This document shows, piece after piece, positions 18,319 to 27,274 of a stretch of 64,000 nt of DNA. The stretch covers positions 124,001 through 188,000 of the forward strand of contig NC_018002.1 in assembly GCF_000265295.1 (NCBI RefSeq). The letters run 5' to 3'. The notes under the pieces are model-generated. The model was not told the DNA's origin. It worked only from the letters and a program-made list of their open reading frames with translations, and did no database searches. Source of the DNA: Sulfurospirillum barnesii SES-3. GTDB taxonomy: Bacteria; Campylobacterota; Campylobacteria; Campylobacterales; Sulfurospirillaceae. Each line of letters opens with the position of its first letter. Within the stretch, counting starts at the first letter, position 1. The translations under genes and the position numbers were made by a program.

Positions 18319-18717
18319 ATGACACCTTTGTCGCACATGGATTTTGCCCATCCTTATTTTGGAGCGTTTTTTCTCCTTATCTTTGGGGCAGTGGTCTTTT
18401 ATGGGATTACTATTTTAGCTCGTACTGTAAGCCGCAAAATGGCACGTTTGGATACGGAGAAGCTTAAACTCACCATTTACGAGTGTGGACCAGAAGTGAC
18501 CAAACAGCCCAATAAAATTTCCGCACACTTCTATTTGTTTGCGGTATTATTTATTTTGTTTGATGTGGAGATTATTTTTATGTTTCCATGGGCAGTAAAT
18601 TTTAGGGTACTTGGAATGTTTGGGTTTATTGAAATGATTTTGTTTGTTCTTATTTTAAGTATAGGATTTGCCTACGCATGGAGAAAAGGAGCGCTTGAAT
18701 GGCACAGCATAAGATAA
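18319..18717 (+). CDS. nuoA: NADH-quinone oxidoreductase-type complex I, subunit A
   Basis: A 132-residue inner-membrane subunit with three predicted helices and the conserved loop [10 protein letters not shown], which lies near the quinone site in complex I. It is the first gene of the fourteen-gene nuo operon running to 32155. AAGGA lies 8 bases before ATG 18319; an in-frame ATG six codons later is a possible alternative. The end overlaps nuoB by 19 bases. Confidence 0.95.
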   Translation: MTPLSHMDFAHPYFGAFFLLIFGAVVFYGITILARTVSRKMARLDTEKLKLTIYECGPEVTKQPNKISAHFYLFAVLFILFDVEIIFMFPWAVNFRVLGMFGFIEMILFVLILSIGFAYAWRKGALEWHSIR

Positions 18718-19208
18718 ATTACCTCCAAGAAGCAGGGCTTCCTGTTGCTTTGACCACCGTTGATAAGTTGGTACAATGGGGACGTAGTAACTCCCTTTGG
18801 CCTCTCACGTATGGGCTTGCCTGTTGTGCAATTGAGATGATGGCAACGGGTGCGAGCCGTTATGACTTTGACCGTTTTGGAACGATTTTTAGAGCCAGCC
18901 CTAGGCAGGCCGATGTGATTGTCATTGCAGGAACGCTGACCAAGAAACATGCCCCCTTTATGCGCCGTTTGTACGACCAGATGCCTGATCCAAAATGGGT
19001 GATTAGCATGGGCAGTTGTGCCAATACAGGTGGCATGTTTAATACCTACGCTACTGTTCAAGGGGCGGATAGAATTGTGCCTGTGGATATTTATCTTCCA
19101 GGGTGTGCCCCTCGTCCTGAAACCCTTCAGTATGCGCTTATGCTACTTCAAAAGAAAATTAGAACCGAGAAAGCCTCTCGTAAACTTGCGCCTAAAAGGT
19201 TGGTATGA
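18699..19208 (+). CDS. nuoB: Complex I subunit B (cluster N2)
   Basis: A 169-residue peripheral subunit holding the terminal [4Fe-4S] cluster N2 that reduces quinone. The four ligands are visible as the adjacent pair Cys42-Cys43 ([10 protein letters not shown]), Cys107 (GSCANTGG) and Cys136 (PGCAPRPE). Length and motifs are standard. It overlaps nuoA at the start and nuoC by four bases (ATGATG) at the end, so translation is coupled. Confidence 0.96.
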   Translation: MAQHKINYLQEAGLPVALTTVDKLVQWGRSNSLWPLTYGLACCAIEMMATGASRYDFDRFGTIFRASPRQADVIVIAGTLTKKHAPFMRRLYDQMPDPKWVISMGSCANTGGMFNTYATVQGADRIVPVDIYLPGCAPRPETLQYALMLLQKKIRTEKASRKLAPKRLV

Positions 19209-20005
19209 TGAGAGTTTACAGCGATAAAAAAAACGTACAAAAAAAATCCTACTACAACGACCGCTATTTTGTAGCACCTGAAATTCCTAAAGAAGACATT
19301 GAGAGTGATGCTGTTTTTGCCAAAGATGTGAAAGATTTGGAGACTTCCTTTTTTATTAAAGAAGCGTACATTCAACGAGGTCAGCTTGTCATTTATATCA
19401 GCGCAAAAGATAATGTCAAAGTCTTAGAATTTTTAAGGGATAAACTTTCCTACAATTTCTTAAGTGAACACAGTGCCATTGATTGGTTAGCCAAAAGCGG
19501 TGAATTTGAAATTTTTTACCAACTGCTCTCGACTTCAAAGCGTAAACGTGTGCGTGTGAAATGTTTTATTCAAGAGAAAGAGACACTTAAAAGTGTGAGT
19601 AGCATTTATAAAAGTGCCAATTGGGCGGAACGTGAAATGTACGATATGTTTGGTGTGATTATTAGCGGACATCCGTATATGAAGCGACTCTTGATGCCTG
19701 ATGATTGGTATGACCATCCGCTTCGCAAAACCTATCCTTTACAGGGTGATGAAGTGGCGCAGTGGTATGAGATTGATAAAATTTTTGGCAAAGAGTACCG
19801 TGAAATTATTGGACCTGAAGAGCGAGACAGTGCACGCATTGATGTGGATGACACCTATCGTTTTGCGCATATTCACCATGAAGTGCCTTTTGGTGCCAAA
19901 CCAAGCCAAGAAAAAACACAAACCGATTATCAAGAAGAGGGTGGGGTGTTTATTGTGAAAAAACTGAAAAAAGAAGATGCGAAAATCGTGAAAGAGAGAC
20001 CCTAA
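19205..20005 (+). CDS. nuoC: Complex I subunit C (30-kDa subunit)
   Basis: 266 residues. The conserved 30-kDa signature [32 protein letters not shown] lies near 138-170 and ends HPLRKTYPL. The protein has an N-terminal stretch of about 45 charged residues and a C-terminal tail of about 50 residues that are longer than in most separate NuoC proteins. It pairs with NuoD at the quinone-binding module; NuoD is a separate gene two bases downstream, not fused. Confidence 0.94.
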   Translation: MMRVYSDKKNVQKKSYYNDRYFVAPEIPKEDIESDAVFAKDVKDLETSFFIKEAYIQRGQLVIYISAKDNVKVLEFLRDKLSYNFLSEHSAIDWLAKSGEFEIFYQLLSTSKRKRVRVKCFIQEKETLKSVSSIYKSANWAEREMYDMFGVIISGHPYMKRLLMPDDWYDHPLRKTYPLQGDEVAQWYEIDKIFGKEYREIIGPEERDSARIDVDDTYRFAHIHHEVPFGAKPSQEKTQTDYQEEGGVFIVKKLKKEDAKIVKERP

Positions 20006-20007
20006 TC

Positions 20008-21234
20008 ATGCAAAAAGTGAATCGCCTAAAACCTTTTTTTGAGAACATCGCTTTTGAGCGTGAAGATAACCATATGATTGTCAACTTTGGACCGCAACAC
20101 CCAAGCTCCCACGGGCAGTTACGCCTTATTTTGGAGCTTGATGGTGAAAAGGTGAGCAAAGCCACGCCTGATATTGGCTATTTGCATCGTGGTATGGAAA
20201 AGATGGCTGAAAATATGATTTACAATGAGTTTTTGCCGACCACCGATAGGATGGATTATATTGCGGCGAGTTCCAACAACTACGGATTTGCCTTAGCGGT
20301 TGAGAAGCTCATAGGACTGGAAGTGCCTAGACGGGCAAAAGTGATTCGTATGCTTTTACTGGAGCTTAACCGCATTACTTCGCACCTTTTTTGGTTAGCC
20401 ACCCATGCCTTAGACGTAGGGGCTATGACCATCTTTTTGTACACGTTTCGAGAAAGAGAGTATGCGCTGGATTTGATTGAGGATTATTGTGGGGCAAGAC
20501 TGACACACTCTTCGGTTCGTATTGGGGGCGTGCCTTTGGACTTACCCAAAGGATGGCTTGAAAGTCTCAACCGCTACATTAACTGCTTACCGTATGATAT
20601 TGCCGATTATGAAGCGCTTTTGGATGAGAACCGTATTTGGAAAATGCGTTTGGAAGGGGTGGGTGTGGTTACACCTGAGCAAGCGCAAAGTTGGGGCTGT
20701 TCAGGACCGATGCTAAGAGGCAGTGGCATTGCATGGGATATTCGTAAAGAAGAGCCGTATGAACTCTACGATGAGGTGGAGTTTGATGTGCCTGTGAGTA
20801 CCACGTGTGATAGTTATGGACGCTATAAATTGCATATGGAAGAGATGAAACAGAGCATTCGCATTTTAAAACAACTCATTCCAATGTACGAGGGAACAGC
20901 ACCTGAGATTATGGCACATGCGCCTTCGTATATTAGCGCACCTAAAGAGCAGATTATGACGCAAAATTATGCCTTGATGCAGCATTTTGTTTTAGTGACA
21001 CAAGGAATGCGCCCACCTGTGGGTGAAGTTTATGTGGCAACGGAGTCGCCTAAAGGTGAGTTAGGCTTTTACATTAACTCTCAGGGTGATCCTTATCCGT
21101 ACCGTTTGAAACTGAGAACCCCTAGCTTTTTTCACACAGCGTTTTTACAAGAGTTGTTGGTAGGTGAGTATTTGGCGGACGTGGTGGCGATTATTGGAAA
21201 TGCAAACATCGTCTTTGGCGAAATTGACAGATAA
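20008..21234 (+). CDS. nuoD: Complex I subunit D (49-kDa subunit)
   Basis: A 408-residue subunit related to the large subunit of [NiFe] hydrogenases, lining the quinone cavity with NuoB. Conserved segments are [15 protein letters not shown] (family His pair), [20 protein letters not shown] and the C-terminal [18 protein letters not shown]. The hydrogenase nickel-binding cysteines are absent, as expected. Directly after it, where nuoE would be found, lies a small cysteine-free gene. Confidence 0.96.
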   Translation: MQKVNRLKPFFENIAFEREDNHMIVNFGPQHPSSHGQLRLILELDGEKVSKATPDIGYLHRGMEKMAENMIYNEFLPTTDRMDYIAASSNNYGFALAVEKLIGLEVPRRAKVIRMLLLELNRITSHLFWLATHALDVGAMTIFLYTFREREYALDLIEDYCGARLTHSSVRIGGVPLDLPKGWLESLNRYINCLPYDIADYEALLDENRIWKMRLEGVGVVTPEQAQSWGCSGPMLRGSGIAWDIRKEEPYELYDEVEFDVPVSTTCDSYGRYKLHMEEMKQSIRILKQLIPMYEGTAPEIMAHAPSYISAPKEQIMTQNYALMQHFVLVTQGMRPPVGEVYVATESPKGELGFYINSQGDPYPYRLKLRTPSFFHTAFLQELLVGEYLADVVAIIGNANIVFGEIDR

Positions 21235-21243
21235 GGAGAGGGC

Positions 21244-21483
21244 ATGCAACGCTATGATTTACGTCATTTAGGGGATGATTTTTACGGACGTATGCTTGAG
21301 ATTATTGATGAGAGCGCTTTGGGTGAGGTTTCTATTTTTATGTTTGAAATAGGCGATTTTTCCCCTGTTCAAAAAAGTGCTGATGTGATCAAAGAAGCAG
21401 GTTGGACGCTGATGAACTCTCTCAAGTTTAACGAAACCGATTGGACGATTGTGGTCAAAAAAGTAAAAAGTGAAGTAGCCTAA
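21244..21483 (+). CDS. Small complex I accessory subunit replacing NuoE (HP1264/Cj1575c type)
   Basis: A 79-residue protein in the nuoE position. It contains no cysteine at all, so it cannot carry the [2Fe-2S] cluster N1a of a normal NuoE. I recall proteins of this size and position from Helicobacter (HP1264) and Campylobacter (Cj1575c). Its role is probably to help attach a non-NADH electron donor, which is an inference from the family. RBS AGGAGAGG precedes the ATG; the end overlaps the next gene by one base. Confidence 0.82.
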   Translation: MQRYDLRHLGDDFYGRMLEIIDESALGEVSIFMFEIGDFSPVQKSADVIKEAGWTLMNSLKFNETDWTIVVKKVKSEVA

Positions 21484-22316
21484 TGGAAAAGAAGCAATTT
21501 ATACACGCCTTAAATCAAACCAGCAAAGAGACATTTGCCTTTACATGTAACGATTTTGATGTGATTGTTTGCATAGGAACATTTCCCTCACGTCATGATA
21601 AAGCACTTTTGGAGTGTTTGAGCACGAGTGATGCAGCGGTGGTTTATTTATTTAGTATGGAAGATAAGGCATTGGTTGAAAAAGCGACGTTTTTTAGCCG
21701 TTATGAGGTAGGTTCCGAAGAGGGTGTTTTGGCACTTTTAGCGAAAAGTTTTCTTTTACATGTAAAGATTCCTGCTGCGTTAGAAGCCTATTTTGAGGCC
21801 CTTGATGAGGGATATTTGAGTGCTGAAAGTAACGTCGGTGAAGAGGAAATTGAAGAGATTGATGCATTGTACCAAGGTGCCTCTAGGGTACTTTTGGTTT
21901 TAGGTGACGATGTCATGCGCCATGCAAGATCTTCAAATATTGCGCATCTTGCAGGGCTTATAGCTACTTATGGCAAAGCTAAATTGTATGTAGTCGGGGC
22001 ACAACCTGAAGACATTGTTCTTGTAGAGGATAAAGGTGCTTTAGAAGAGATAGCAGATATTAAAAGTTTTGATGGGGTTGTGGTGTATGAATGCCCACTG
22101 AACGATGAAAATGAAGAAGCGTGGCTTATTGGTTCAACACAATTTCAAATGGCTGCTAAAGTGAAAGAAGATGAAAACATTCGTATTCTCTTTAATGAAG
22201 AGGCACATTCTCGTACCTTTGTACATGATGAGCGTCTAAAAGGTGTGATTGCTTTAATGCCCTGTGCAAAAGCCAATGGGGAGTATCCCTACCGTGTTGT
22301 CAAAATAGTGAAGTGA
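21483..22316 (+). CDS. Complex I subunit replacing NuoF (HP1265/Cj1574c type), similar to a NuoG segment
   Basis: 277 residues in the nuoF position. The NuoF FMN and NADH-binding glycine motifs and the N3 cluster cysteine cluster are absent. Residues about 136-175 (LGDDVMRHARSSNIAHLAGL and following) closely resemble NuoG residues about 541-580 (VGEDVYAHPRAQNIAQLLGL), which suggests common origin with the NuoG C-terminal domain. In Campylobacter the equivalent complex is reported to take electrons from flavodoxin. Two TTACATGTAA copies fall inside, at 21541 and 21756. Confidence 0.8.
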   Translation: MEKKQFIHALNQTSKETFAFTCNDFDVIVCIGTFPSRHDKALLECLSTSDAAVVYLFSMEDKALVEKATFFSRYEVGSEEGVLALLAKSFLLHVKIPAALEAYFEALDEGYLSAESNVGEEEIEEIDALYQGASRVLLVLGDDVMRHARSSNIAHLAGLIATYGKAKLYVVGAQPEDIVLVEDKGALEEIADIKSFDGVVVYECPLNDENEEAWLIGSTQFQMAAKVKEDENIRILFNEEAHSRTFVHDERLKGVIALMPCAKANGEYPYRVVKIVK

Positions 22317-22323
22317 GGCTGTC

Positions 22324-24801
22324 ATGAACGATATTACGATAACGATTGATGGAAAAGCGTGTGGTGCCAAAGAGGGCGAATACGTTTTAAGCGTTGCACG
22401 CAGAAATAATATTTTTATCCCTGCACTGTGTTATGTGACCAATTGTTCACCTACTTTAGCGTGTCGTTTGTGTTTGGTGGATATTGATGGTAAGCGGGCG
22501 TACAGCTGTAATGCTAGAGCCAAAGAGGGGATGAATGTCATCACCAAAAGCGAAGAGATTGAAAAAGAGCGCCGTGCCATTATGGAAATTTACGATGTGA
22601 ACCATCCTTTGGAGTGTGGCGTGTGCGACCAAAGTGGCGAGTGTGAGCTTCAAAATTACACCTTGCACATGGGAGTGGATTCTCAACACCACTGCATCGC
22701 AGACACACACCGTCCGACCAAACAGTGGGGGCGTATTCATTACGATGCCTCTTTGTGTATTGTCTGTGAGCGCTGTGTGACGGTCTGTAAAGATATGATT
22801 GGCGAGTCTGCGCTTAAAACCGTACCTCGTGGTGGGGCAGAGTTGGATAAAACGTGGAAAGATAAGACCGAAAAAGATGCCTACGCCATGTGGAATAAAC
22901 TTCAAAAGTCCATTATTGGCATTGCCAGTGGGGCGGAGAGTTTGGATTGTACGCAGTGTGGGGAGTGTACGGCGGTCTGTCCTGTGGGTGCGCTGGTGGG
23001 GAGTGATTTTCAGTACAGCTCCAATGCGTGGGAACTTAAAAAAATTCCCGCTTCCAATCCTCACAGCAGTGACTGTTCTCTTATTTTTTACGATGTTAAA
23101 CAGACCAGCATCAGCAATCCAGAGCCAAAAATTTACCGTGTGAGCAGTGAGCACAACTACGCACCGCTTCATGCAGCGGCACGCTATGGATTTGACTTCC
23201 AAAATGAGGTTACATGTAAAGATGAAAAAGCCTTTGAAAGGGTGGTGGAGAGCTTAAAAACCAAGGTGGATACCCTTGCGTTTGAGAGTTACATTACCAA
23301 CGAAGAAGCGCTTATTTTACAAAAGCTTAAAGAAAAATATGGCTATAAACTCATTAATCCTGAGGCAAAACGATACCAAACATTTCTCAAACATTATGCC
23401 AGCACCTCAGGTAAAAGCCTTTACAGTGGTGATTTAGAGAGTATTCGCTCCAGCAATTTTGTGGTGAGTTTTGGAGGTGCCATAAAAACGGATAGTCCCA
23501 ATGCAGGCTACGCCATGAACAATGCCTTAGGCATGAACAAAGGAGCAGGGCTTTACTTTCATCCTATTGCAGACCCTGTGGTTTCAGCGTATTCGAAAAA
23601 TCTTCTTTCCATTACACATAAAGTGGGGGCAGAAGAAGCCATTGCTTACTTTCTTTTAGACCTTTTTGGTGACAAAGAGGCAATGCCAAAAGCACTGATA
23701 GATTACTTAGCCACGTTTCATACGATTGAGAAAAAAACCATCGAAGAGAGCATTAAAGAAGATGTGAAAGAGATGGTGAAAGATGAAGAGAGCGGTGAAG
23801 AAAAAGAGGTCACTAAAAGTGTCACCAAAGTGGTCGAGAAAGAGATAGAAATTGATACCAATGCTTTGGTTTCCCTCATGGGTGCTGAAGCGGATGTAGT
23901 AGAGAAAATTACGAAACTGCTTGATAAAAAAGATAGCTTTAGCCTTATCGTGGGCGAAGATGTTTATGCCCATCCAAGAGCGCAAAACATTGCTCAACTT
24001 TTAGGATTGATTGAGCGTTTTACGCCCTTTAACCTAGTCATGATTCCTTCACGCACCAACACCTTAGGCGTTGCGCTCATTTGTGATTTGGATGAAGAAA
24101 AAGGTAACTACGTCCTAGGCTATAACACTAAAGGCGATGTAACTTTGAGTGCTTTGGGCAAAGGGGATTTGGCGATGCCTGCTTTAAATCAGCAAGAGGG
24201 CACCTTTACCTCCATGAATAAACGAGTCGTTCCGACCAACGCCGCCCTTCCTTTTAAAGGCTATTGTCTCAATGACATTGCCAATGCAGTGGGCTTAGAA
24301 GCGGAGTGGACGATTGATTATACGCCTGCTTTACCCACTGAAAAAGGGTTTAAAGCTCAAAAATTTGATGATCTGCCTAACCAATACGAAAACGATGGCA
24401 GGGAAAATCGAGGCTATCTTTTAGAGGAGCAAAGCCTTACATGTAACGATGAGGTTGAGCCTTTGGCAAGCTTTACATGTAAAGAGACAGATATGGTCTA
24501 TCTTGCCAATCCTGTGCATCAGTTTAGCCCTTTTACCAACAAAGCCCATCAGCTTAATGAAGCGGGTGCTTTGTATGTCTCCAAAGATTTCTTAGAGGCT
24601 AAAAATCTTAAAAGTGGTGATATGGTTACCCTTGAAAATGAAGCGGGAGCGAAGTTGGTTATTGCACTTAAAGAAGAGCCAATGATAGGGGGCATAATTC
24701 CTTATTTGCCTGATTTTGATACCAAAATCGATGTCACACCGTTTTTTAAAGAGGGGTATCGCTTTGCGAGTGTAACGATTAAAGGAGTTGCGCATGTTTG
24801 A
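22324..24801 (+). CDS. nuoG: Complex I subunit G (iron-sulfur subunit)
   Basis: 825 residues. Cluster ligands visible: N1b Cys36, 47, 50, 62; N5 His94, Cys98, 101, 107 (HPLECGVCDQSGEC); a ferredoxin-like set Cys145, 148, 151, 155; and Cys209, 212, 215, 219 (CTQCGECTAVCP). The usual N7 motif after this point is not present; only a single Cys occurs in that stretch. Residues about 469-515 are a lysine/glutamate-rich insertion. The C-terminal part is a degenerate molybdopterin-oxidoreductase fold. Three TTACATGTAA copies lie inside (23210, 24437, 24473). Confidence 0.93.
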   Translation: MNDITITIDGKACGAKEGEYVLSVARRNNIFIPALCYVTNCSPTLACRLCLVDIDGKRAYSCNARAKEGMNVITKSEEIEKERRAIMEIYDVNHPLECGVCDQSGECELQNYTLHMGVDSQHHCIADTHRPTKQWGRIHYDASLCIVCERCVTVCKDMIGESALKTVPRGGAELDKTWKDKTEKDAYAMWNKLQKSIIGIASGAESLDCTQCGECTAVCPVGALVGSDFQYSSNAWELKKIPASNPHSSDCSLIFYDVKQTSISNPEPKIYRVSSEHNYAPLHAAARYGFDFQNEVTCKDEKAFERVVESLKTKVDTLAFESYITNEEALILQKLKEKYGYKLINPEAKRYQTFLKHYASTSGKSLYSGDLESIRSSNFVVSFGGAIKTDSPNAGYAMNNALGMNKGAGLYFHPIADPVVSAYSKNLLSITHKVGAEEAIAYFLLDLFGDKEAMPKALIDYLATFHTIEKKTIEESIKEDVKEMVKDEESGEEKEVTKSVTKVVEKEIEIDTNALVSLMGAEADVVEKITKLLDKKDSFSLIVGEDVYAHPRAQNIAQLLGLIERFTPFNLVMIPSRTNTLGVALICDLDEEKGNYVLGYNTKGDVTLSALGKGDLAMPALNQQEGTFTSMNKRVVPTNAALPFKGYCLNDIANAVGLEAEWTIDYTPALPTEKGFKAQKFDDLPNQYENDGRENRGYLLEEQSLTCNDEVEPLASFTCKETDMVYLANPVHQFSPFTNKAHQLNEAGALYVSKDFLEAKNLKSGDMVTLENEAGAKLVIALKEEPMIGGIIPYLPDFDTKIDVTPFFKEGYRFASVTIKGVAHV

Positions 24802-25786
24802 AACAGCAGTGATTGTTGAAACCGTGGTTAAAGCGGTGATTGTTGTCGCTGTGGTTGCAGCGATGGCGGGTTTTGCAACCTTTATTGAGCGTAAGGTTTT
24901 GGCGTTTATGCAACGACGTCTAGGACCGATGCACGTGGGACCTTATGGTTTATTACAACTCGCAGCCGATGGAATTAAACTTTTTACCAAAGAAGATATT
25001 ATTCCTCAAAATGCCATTAAACCTATTTTTATGATAGCCCCTGTTATCGCGGCAACCAGTGCCTTTGTAGCAATGGCAGCCGTGCCCTATTTTCCTGAGT
25101 TTACCCTTTTTGGCTACACCATTCATCCTATTATCTCCGACATCAACGTAGCACTTCTTTACGTGATGGGTGTTGCATCGGTCGGGATTTATGGACCGTT
25201 GTTAGCAGGTATGAGCAGTGCCAATAAATGGTCACTTTTAGGAGCGGCTCGTGCGGTGGTACAGATGCTCTCCTTTGAAGTGGTTACAGGGCTTTCGGTT
25301 CTAGCCCCCATTATGGTGATAGGTTCTCTCTCTTTAATTGATATTAACGATTATCAAACAGGGGGAATTGGTAGTTGGTTGATTTGGCAACAACCTTTAG
25401 CGTTTGTCTTATTTGCTATTGCAGGTTTTATGGAGACCAATCGTGCGCCTTTTGATACGGTTGAGTTTGAAGCCGAAGTGGTTGCTGGGTATGCGACGGA
25501 GTATTCAGGCATGCGTTGGGGACTCTTTTTTATTGGTGAGTATGCCAATATGATTACGATTGCAGTGCTTGTAAGCCTCATTTTTATGGGCGGATATAAT
25601 CCTTTATGGTTTATCCCAGGTGCTGTGATGATGCTTTTAAAAGTCTCTTTTTGGATATTTTTATTTTTATGGGTGAGGGCTGCATGGCCACATGTAAGAC
25701 CTGACCAACTGATGTGGGTCTGTTGGAAAGTCATGATGCCACTCTCTGTGGTCAATATTTTGATCACGGGCTTTGTGCTGATTTAG
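24794..25786 (+). CDS. nuoH: Complex I subunit H
   Basis: A 330-residue membrane subunit with about eight helices that connects the quinone site to the ion-pumping arm. Conserved segments include ERKVLAFMQRRLGPMHVGPYG and the acidic loop ETNRAPFDTVEFEAEVVAGYATEYSG. ATG 24794 is chosen because AAAGGAG lies just upstream; it overlaps the nuoG stop by 8 bases. A TTG six bases earlier is unlikely. Confidence 0.95.
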   Translation: MFETAVIVETVVKAVIVVAVVAAMAGFATFIERKVLAFMQRRLGPMHVGPYGLLQLAADGIKLFTKEDIIPQNAIKPIFMIAPVIAATSAFVAMAAVPYFPEFTLFGYTIHPIISDINVALLYVMGVASVGIYGPLLAGMSSANKWSLLGAARAVVQMLSFEVVTGLSVLAPIMVIGSLSLIDINDYQTGGIGSWLIWQQPLAFVLFAIAGFMETNRAPFDTVEFEAEVVAGYATEYSGMRWGLFFIGEYANMITIAVLVSLIFMGGYNPLWFIPGAVMMLLKVSFWIFLFLWVRAAWPHVRPDQLMWVCWKVMMPLSVVNILITGFVLI

Positions 25787-25795
25787 GAGGCTTTG

Positions 25796-26410
25796 ATGAC
25801 ACTCAATGATTTTAAAAAACGCGATTGTAGCGGGGATTATATCTTTTTTGACGGTGAGGAAAAGGCTGAAAATGGTTGGGAAGCCTTTCAAAGAGTGGTA
25901 AAGAGAACCCTAAAAGGGGAACTTTTTGTAGGGCTATGGGTCGTACTTCGTGAGATGATTCGTTTTGATATTCACACCCTCAAATACCCCAGTGAAAAAA
26001 TGCAAATGGGTCCACGGTATCGTGCGATTCATAAATTGCTTCGTTTATTTGAAAGTGGGAATGAGCGTTGTATTGGGTGTGGGTTGTGTGAGAAGATTTG
26101 TATTGCTCAGTGTATTCGTATGGAGACACGCATTGATGAAAAGAGTCGCAAAGAGGTGAGCGAGTATAGTATCAACTTTGGACGTTGTATCTTTTGTGGC
26201 TATTGTGCGGAAGTGTGCCCAGAACTTGCTATTGTGCATGGGATTGAGTATGAAAATGCCAGTGAACAGCGTGCTCATTTTGGACTAAAAGAGGATATGT
26301 TAACGCCTCTTGATACCTTTAGAGCCAAAGAGCAAAAAGAGTTTTCAGGGTTTGGAGCATTAAGTGATAATGCCGATGAAAACGTTAAACAAACACCATT
26401 AGCGTATTGA
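25796..26410 (+). CDS. nuoI: Complex I subunit I (two [4Fe-4S] clusters)
   Basis: A 204-residue ferredoxin-like subunit. Cluster motifs are CIGCGLCEKICIAQC (Cys92, 95, 98, 102, with Cys106 further on) and CIFCGYCAEVCPE (Cys131, 134, 137, 141). The proline that normally follows the fourth cysteine of the first motif is isoleucine here. It passes electrons from NuoG to NuoB. ATG 25796 is preceded by AGGAGG; the first roughly 30 residues form a charged N-terminal extension. Confidence 0.94.
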   Translation: MTLNDFKKRDCSGDYIFFDGEEKAENGWEAFQRVVKRTLKGELFVGLWVVLREMIRFDIHTLKYPSEKMQMGPRYRAIHKLLRLFESGNERCIGCGLCEKICIAQCIRMETRIDEKSRKEVSEYSINFGRCIFCGYCAEVCPELAIVHGIEYENASEQRAHFGLKEDMLTPLDTFRAKEQKEFSGFGALSDNADENVKQTPLAY

Positions 26411-26417
26411 GGTTGCC

Positions 26418-26972
26418 ATGTATGAAACAGTAGCATTTTATATTTTTTCTGTCTTAACCCTAAGCATGTTTAGCATTGTCGTGATGAGCAAAAACGCTTT
26501 GTATGCGATGAGTGCTCTCGCTGGAGGTATGATTTTTATATCGGGGTTCTTTTTTATTTTAGACGCAGAGTTTTTAGGGGTGGTGCAGATTGTGGTCTAT
26601 TCGGGGGCAATTATGGCACTGTACGCTTTTGGTATGATGTTTTTCGATACCACGCGTGATGTGAGTGAGAAGATGCGCTCCAAAAAAATTGCGTATACGC
26701 TTTCTATACTCAGTGCCATTTTAGTTGTCACTATTTTGTGTATGCCTTTGGTGTCAGAGAGTATTGAAGCTGCTTACCCTGCTATCGAAAATGTAGGCAA
26801 TGTCCAAATGATAGGTCGTGTTTTGTTTACAAAATATTTAGTTCCTTTTGAATTGGCTGCTATTATGCTTTTAGTTGCCATGATTTCAGGTATTGTCTTA
26901 GCGAGTAAACGAATGGATGAGCATTTAGCGATTGAAGAAGATGACCTTGAAGATGCAAAGGAGGGCAGATGA
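26418..26972 (+). CDS. nuoJ: Complex I subunit J
   Basis: A 184-residue membrane subunit with five predicted helices; QIVVYSGAIMALYAFGMMFF is the conserved third helix with its family pi-bulge region. The C-terminal tail is acidic (AIEEDDLEDAKEGR). It overlaps nuoK by four bases (ATGA), as in most nuo operons. Confidence 0.93.
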   Translation: MYETVAFYIFSVLTLSMFSIVVMSKNALYAMSALAGGMIFISGFFFILDAEFLGVVQIVVYSGAIMALYAFGMMFFDTTRDVSEKMRSKKIAYTLSILSAILVVTILCMPLVSESIEAAYPAIENVGNVQMIGRVLFTKYLVPFELAAIMLLVAMISGIVLASKRMDEHLAIEEDDLEDAKEGR

Positions 26973-27271
26973 TTACCTTAACCCATTACCTTGTTTTAAC
27001 AGCGCTTTTATTTGCAATTGGGCTTGTAGGCGTCATGCGTCGAACAAACCTTTTAATGCTTTTTTTCTCCACAGAAATTTTGCTTAATGCCGTTAATATT
27101 GGCTTTGTTGCGGTTTCTCATTATTATGGAGATTTTACGGGGCAGCTGTTTGCTTTTTTTATTATTGCCGTAGCCGCCAGTGAAGTTGCTGTGGGTTTAG
27201 GACTGCTTATTTTATGGTACAAACGCAATGGCTCTGTTGATTTAAATAGCCTACAAATGATGAAGGGATAA
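26969..27271 (+). CDS. nuoK: Complex I subunit K
   Basis: A 100-residue, three-helix subunit related to MrpC. Conserved glutamates within the membrane are visible in FSTEILLNAVNIGF and AASEVAVGLGLLI; both positions are needed for proton transfer in E. coli NuoK. Standard length. Confidence 0.95.
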   Translation: MITLTHYLVLTALLFAIGLVGVMRRTNLLMLFFSTEILLNAVNIGFVAVSHYYGDFTGQLFAFFIIAVAASEVAVGLGLLILWYKRNGSVDLNSLQMMKG

Positions 27272-27274
27272 AGC

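Noticed and set aside
18252-18467. 71-codon frame overlapping the start of nuoA
   Set aside because: Out of frame with nuoA and passes through the hairpin; no coding features.
22456-23202. 248-codon open frame on the minus strand inside nuoG
   Set aside because: Fully antisense to a conserved gene with all cluster motifs; the translation is rich in His, Thr and Arg and lacks a recognisable domain, as expected for a shadow frame.
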